A stretch of DNA of 64,000 nt. It comes from Dactylellina haptotyla. Taxonomy: Eukaryota > Ascomycota > Orbiliomycetes > Orbiliales > Orbiliaceae. Both the position numbers and the translations under genes were made by a program. Below the pieces are notes generated by a model that worked only from the letters and a program-made list of their open reading frames with translations, was not told where the DNA came from and searched no databases. Below, one piece after another: positions 61,252-64,000 of the stretch. Each line of letters starts with the position of its first letter. The first letter of the stretch is position 1. Location: NCBI GenBank assembly GCA_031310005.1, contig CM062383.1:3658001-3722000 (forward strand). The letters run 5' to 3'.

Positions 61252-61802
61252 TGTTACACTTCGTACGCTACCCAATGTGACGGTATGAATATGCAATAAT
61301 ATGATATGTAAAACTCTCTCTCTACCTAGGATACCTAGGTTTTTTAGTAAGAAGTATATATATAATTATAAGATATCGAAGATAGCTCACCTAAAGTATG
61401 TAATAATAATAAAGTAGGGATAATTAGATATATTAAATTATATTTAAATTAATTAATAAAGATAGAAACATTTCATCAATTCTAATAATAGTTTTATATA
61501 TATAAATATTATAAAATATCTTTCTAAAAAGTTTGTTCTTCTCATATACTTGCATAAATAAAATATACAAATAAACAAGCTTTTTAAAATTCTTATATTA
61601 TTTATTTAAATTAAAAAATAAGCGAGCGAATATTTATATTATACCATAATATAATATATTAAACAAGTATATAGGCTTTACAGGCAAATATATTAAAAAT
61701 AATATATATTTATGAATATAAAGTATAGCAGTAGAAATTAGAATAGTGTAGCGCAAAGCAAGGTATAGGTATTTGTACTGTCAAGACTCGTGGTCTGTGA
61801 CA
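61252..61802 (+). mobile_element. Solo LTR of a retrotransposon, mildly mutated copy
   Basis: A 551-bp segment that begins TGTTACA and ends TGTGACA, an imperfect terminal inverted repeat with TG/CA ends, as in LTRs. It interrupts a minisatellite array and is flanked on both sides by TTTTT, which would fit a 5-bp target duplication but is weak evidence in such a T-rich site. A second, heavily mutated copy lies 637 bp downstream. No internal retrotransposon domains are visible between the copies, so this is best read as a solo LTR. Confidence 0.65.
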
Positions 61803-61880
61803 TTTTTATAAATTATTTTTATATTTTTTTTATAAATTATTTCTATATTTTTTTTATAAGTTATTTTTATATTTCTTTTA
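61803..61880. repeat. Minisatellite of about 25-bp units, right part
   Basis: About three further copies of the unit seen at 61173-61251, with a few substitutions (one copy has ttatttcta, another ataagtta). Together the two parts form one array split by the LTR. Confidence 0.75.
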
Positions 61881-62438
61881 ATTATTTATATTTGTATAAT
61901 TATTATAATATATATTTAAAAAATTAAACAATAATTTAAATATTAATTTAAATATATATATATGTAAAAATTTAATAAAACCAAATAATATTTTATTTAT
62001 TACCTTATTATTCTATGTTTATTGTATTAATTTTTATATTTTATTATTTTATAATTTTAATAATTTAATATTATAAAATATTTACTAGAATAAAAAAAGA
62101 TATATTAGGAAAATTTTTTAAAATAATTAAATTAATTGTTATTTTAAAGTTTACTTTTAAATAAATAAAGGTGCTGTTTATCATTTTTAATTAAATAAAA
62201 ATAATTAATATATTTTTAATAATATTTATTGATAAAATTAAATTTTTTAATTTAAATATTTTTAATAAAATTAAACTTTATTAATTTACAAATTTCTTTG
62301 GTATTCTTAATAATAAATTTAAAAAAGAAAAAATTAAATTTAATATTTATTAAAAATAAATATTATATATAATCAATCTCTTATAAGGTAATTTTTAAGA
62401 ATTTATATTTAATAAATATAATAAAAATAATAATTATT

Positions 62439-62947
62439 TGTTACACTTCGTACGCTACCTAATGTAACGGTATAAATATACAATACTAAGATATGTAAAA
62501 CTCTCTCTTTACCTAGGATACCTAAGTCTTTTAGTAAGAAGTATATATAAAATTATAAAATATTAAAGATAGTTTGTTTAAAATATATAATAATAATAGA
62601 ATAAAGGTAATTAGATATATTAAATTATATTTAAATTAATTGATAAAGATAGAAATACTTTATTAATTCTAAGGATAATCTTATATATAAGAATAGTTTA
62701 ATACATTTATAGTAGATTGTAGATCATAGTAAATTGTGGTTTATAATTTATAATCTATAGTAAGCAATAATTTATAAAATATATTATACTATAGTTTAAA
62801 ATATTAAATAAGTAGGTAGGCTTTGTAATTAAATATATTAAAAATAATATATATTTATAAATATAAAGTGTGGTAGTAGAAATTAGAATAATATAGTATA
62901 AAATAAGGTATAAATATTTATATTATTAAGATTTATAATTTATAATA
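62439..62947 (+). mobile_element. Second copy of the same LTR, saturated with C-to-T and G-to-A changes
   Basis: Alignable by eye along most of its length to 61252-61802, starting with the same TGTTACACTTCGTACGCTACC and including the same tacctaggatacctaa/g block. It is about 40 bp shorter overall. Over the last 16 positions all nine C or G bases of copy 1 are T or A here, and no A or T has changed, which is the RIP signature. The terminal TGTGACA has become TATAATA. Confidence 0.7.
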
Positions 62948-64000
62948 TTATTCTTTTTTTTTAGAATAAGCTTCTATATAGATAATATTTTTATAAAGTT
63001 TAAGATTTTATATAGATGATAATAATTAGGTATAGGATAATAATATACTATTATTATTTTTATATAGAATTTAATTTTTATATATTATAGGTTTTATATT
63101 AAAATTAGGTCTATATAGAATAATAATTTATATTATAGTATAGAGTTTGTTTCGAAATAAATACTTATATAATTATATATATATAAAAATATAATAATTA
63201 AATTAAAATAATAAAATAAAATTTAAATTATAAAATATTTTTATAAATATAAATAATTAATACATTTATAAGTAATTAATACATTTTTGAAAATAATAAT
63301 ATTAGTGGATTATTATATAAAATTATTAATTAAGTAATATTAAAATTAGGCTTGCTATATTGAAATATAAGGAAAAAAGTTTTAGATAGTTTATAAATTT
63401 TATAAAAAATATAATTTTTTTTATATAGTAGAATTTTTAGTAAAAGGTGTTTTAACTATATTTGTTGTAATTATAATTATATTTAGGAAGTAATTAGTAA
63501 ATTTTTATAATTTTTATATTATTAATAAAGTTAATTATCTTATAGTAAATTATATTTTTTGATAATTAAATTAAAAATAGGTGGAATTGTGTAAGATAGA
63601 AAACATTTAAATTTTATTATTTATTAAAGTAATTTAAATTTAGATAAAAATAATATATTTGCAAAAAAAGGTGGATTTAATAAATAAAAAAATAAAATTA
63701 GCTTTTAAAAAGAAAGAATCTACTATTAAAAAATAAAAAAATTTTAAATAGTTTTAAGAATTAGATCTAAAGTTATTATTAAATAATATTAATTTTTAAT
63801 AACTTTTAAATAGTAATATTACTTTTTTTAAATAGGAGGTCAAATAGATATAATATATAAATTAAATTTCTTAAGTATAATTAATTTAAAAAAATTTTAA
63901 ATTTTCCTTATTTAATTATACCTAAGTATATTAAATATTATATAGTTTTTTTAGGTCTTCCTTTGGATCGCTTATTTAAAAATTCTAATATTTTTTTTTA

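Larger units (their letters stand above)
61138..64000. repeat. AT-rich RIP-degraded block
   Basis: About 2.9 kb of strongly AT-rich sequence, with long runs built almost only of A and T, in contrast to the rest of the window. It contains two copies of one LTR (61252-61802 and 62439-62947), a tandem array of about 25-bp units, and more unrecognisable AT-rich sequence to the end, where a few less-mutated patches remain (for example 63948-63985, reading like FLGLPLDRLFKNSN). No gene is present. The character is that of a RIP-mutated transposon-rich isochore, and it probably continues past the window. Confidence 0.85.

Noticed and set aside
61080-61260. Lys/Ile/Tyr-rich repeat protein on the minus strand (IIYKKN units)
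   Set aside because: It is only the translation of the AT minisatellite; no coding evidence.

Overview
The window is nuclear DNA of a filamentous ascomycete (Pezizomycotina). Genes carry short spliceosomal introns of about 50-130 bp with GTAAGT-like donors. The encoded families are typical of these fungi: ABCC pumps with a fungal TMD0, MpaB-type oxygenase, DUF3431, DUF4360, HPP protein, fused betaine-lipid synthase and Dal5-type permease. The right end is an AT-rich block with the C-to-T/G-to-A pattern of repeat-induced point mutation (RIP). Secreted pectate lyase and a GH16 enzyme point to a plant-associated or saprotrophic fungus. A Leotiomycete would fit, but I cannot fix the class from sequence alone. 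Most multi-exon models below were spliced by hand and checked for reading-frame phase at every junction.

Layout. 0-11 kb: an SDR relic, an MFS transporter (7 exons), an orphan 230-aa protein, a Tda3-like FAD oxidoreductase, an orphan 591-aa membrane-anchored protein and an MpaB-like ER oxygenase. 12-17.3 kb: a complete 13-exon ABCC multidrug transporter (1477 aa), upstream of and on the same strand as the MpaB-like gene. 17-31 kb: gene-poor, with a DUF3431 membrane protein, an orphan single-pass protein, and a divergent pair formed by an MFS transporter and an NmrA-type oxidoreductase. 31-36 kb: a betaine-lipid (DGTS) synthase with a GC-AG intron, then a convergent secreted GH16 beta-glucanase. 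38-45 kb: a class I methyltransferase, a seven-helix membrane protein and a Mae1/SLAC1-type anion transporter. 46-54.5 kb: secreted PL1 pectate lyase, secreted DUF4360 protein, HPP membrane protein, Gfo/Idh/MocA oxidoreductase and a cytochrome P450. 57-61 kb: a methyltransferase of the type found in meroterpenoid clusters, then a Dal5-like permease truncated after its first six helices at the edge of the AT-rich block. 61-64 kb: RIP-degraded repeats containing two copies of one LTR.

How the genes may work together. No PKS, NRPS or terpene-synthase backbone gene is visible. Tailoring-type enzymes (P450, Gfo/Idh/MocA reductase, two methyltransferases, MpaB-like oxygenase, NmrA reductase, FAD oxidoreductase) and exporters (ABCC, two MFS) are nevertheless over-represented, as in a dispersed or eroded accessory region. 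GH16, PL1 and DUF4360 form the secreted set. BTA1 acts in membrane lipid synthesis. The clearest unusual structures are the RIP-diverged LTR pair, the minisatellite split by one LTR, the permease truncated at the repeat boundary, and the GC-AG intron that interrupts the SAM-binding motif of BTA1. I found no convincing tRNA, rRNA or CRISPR.
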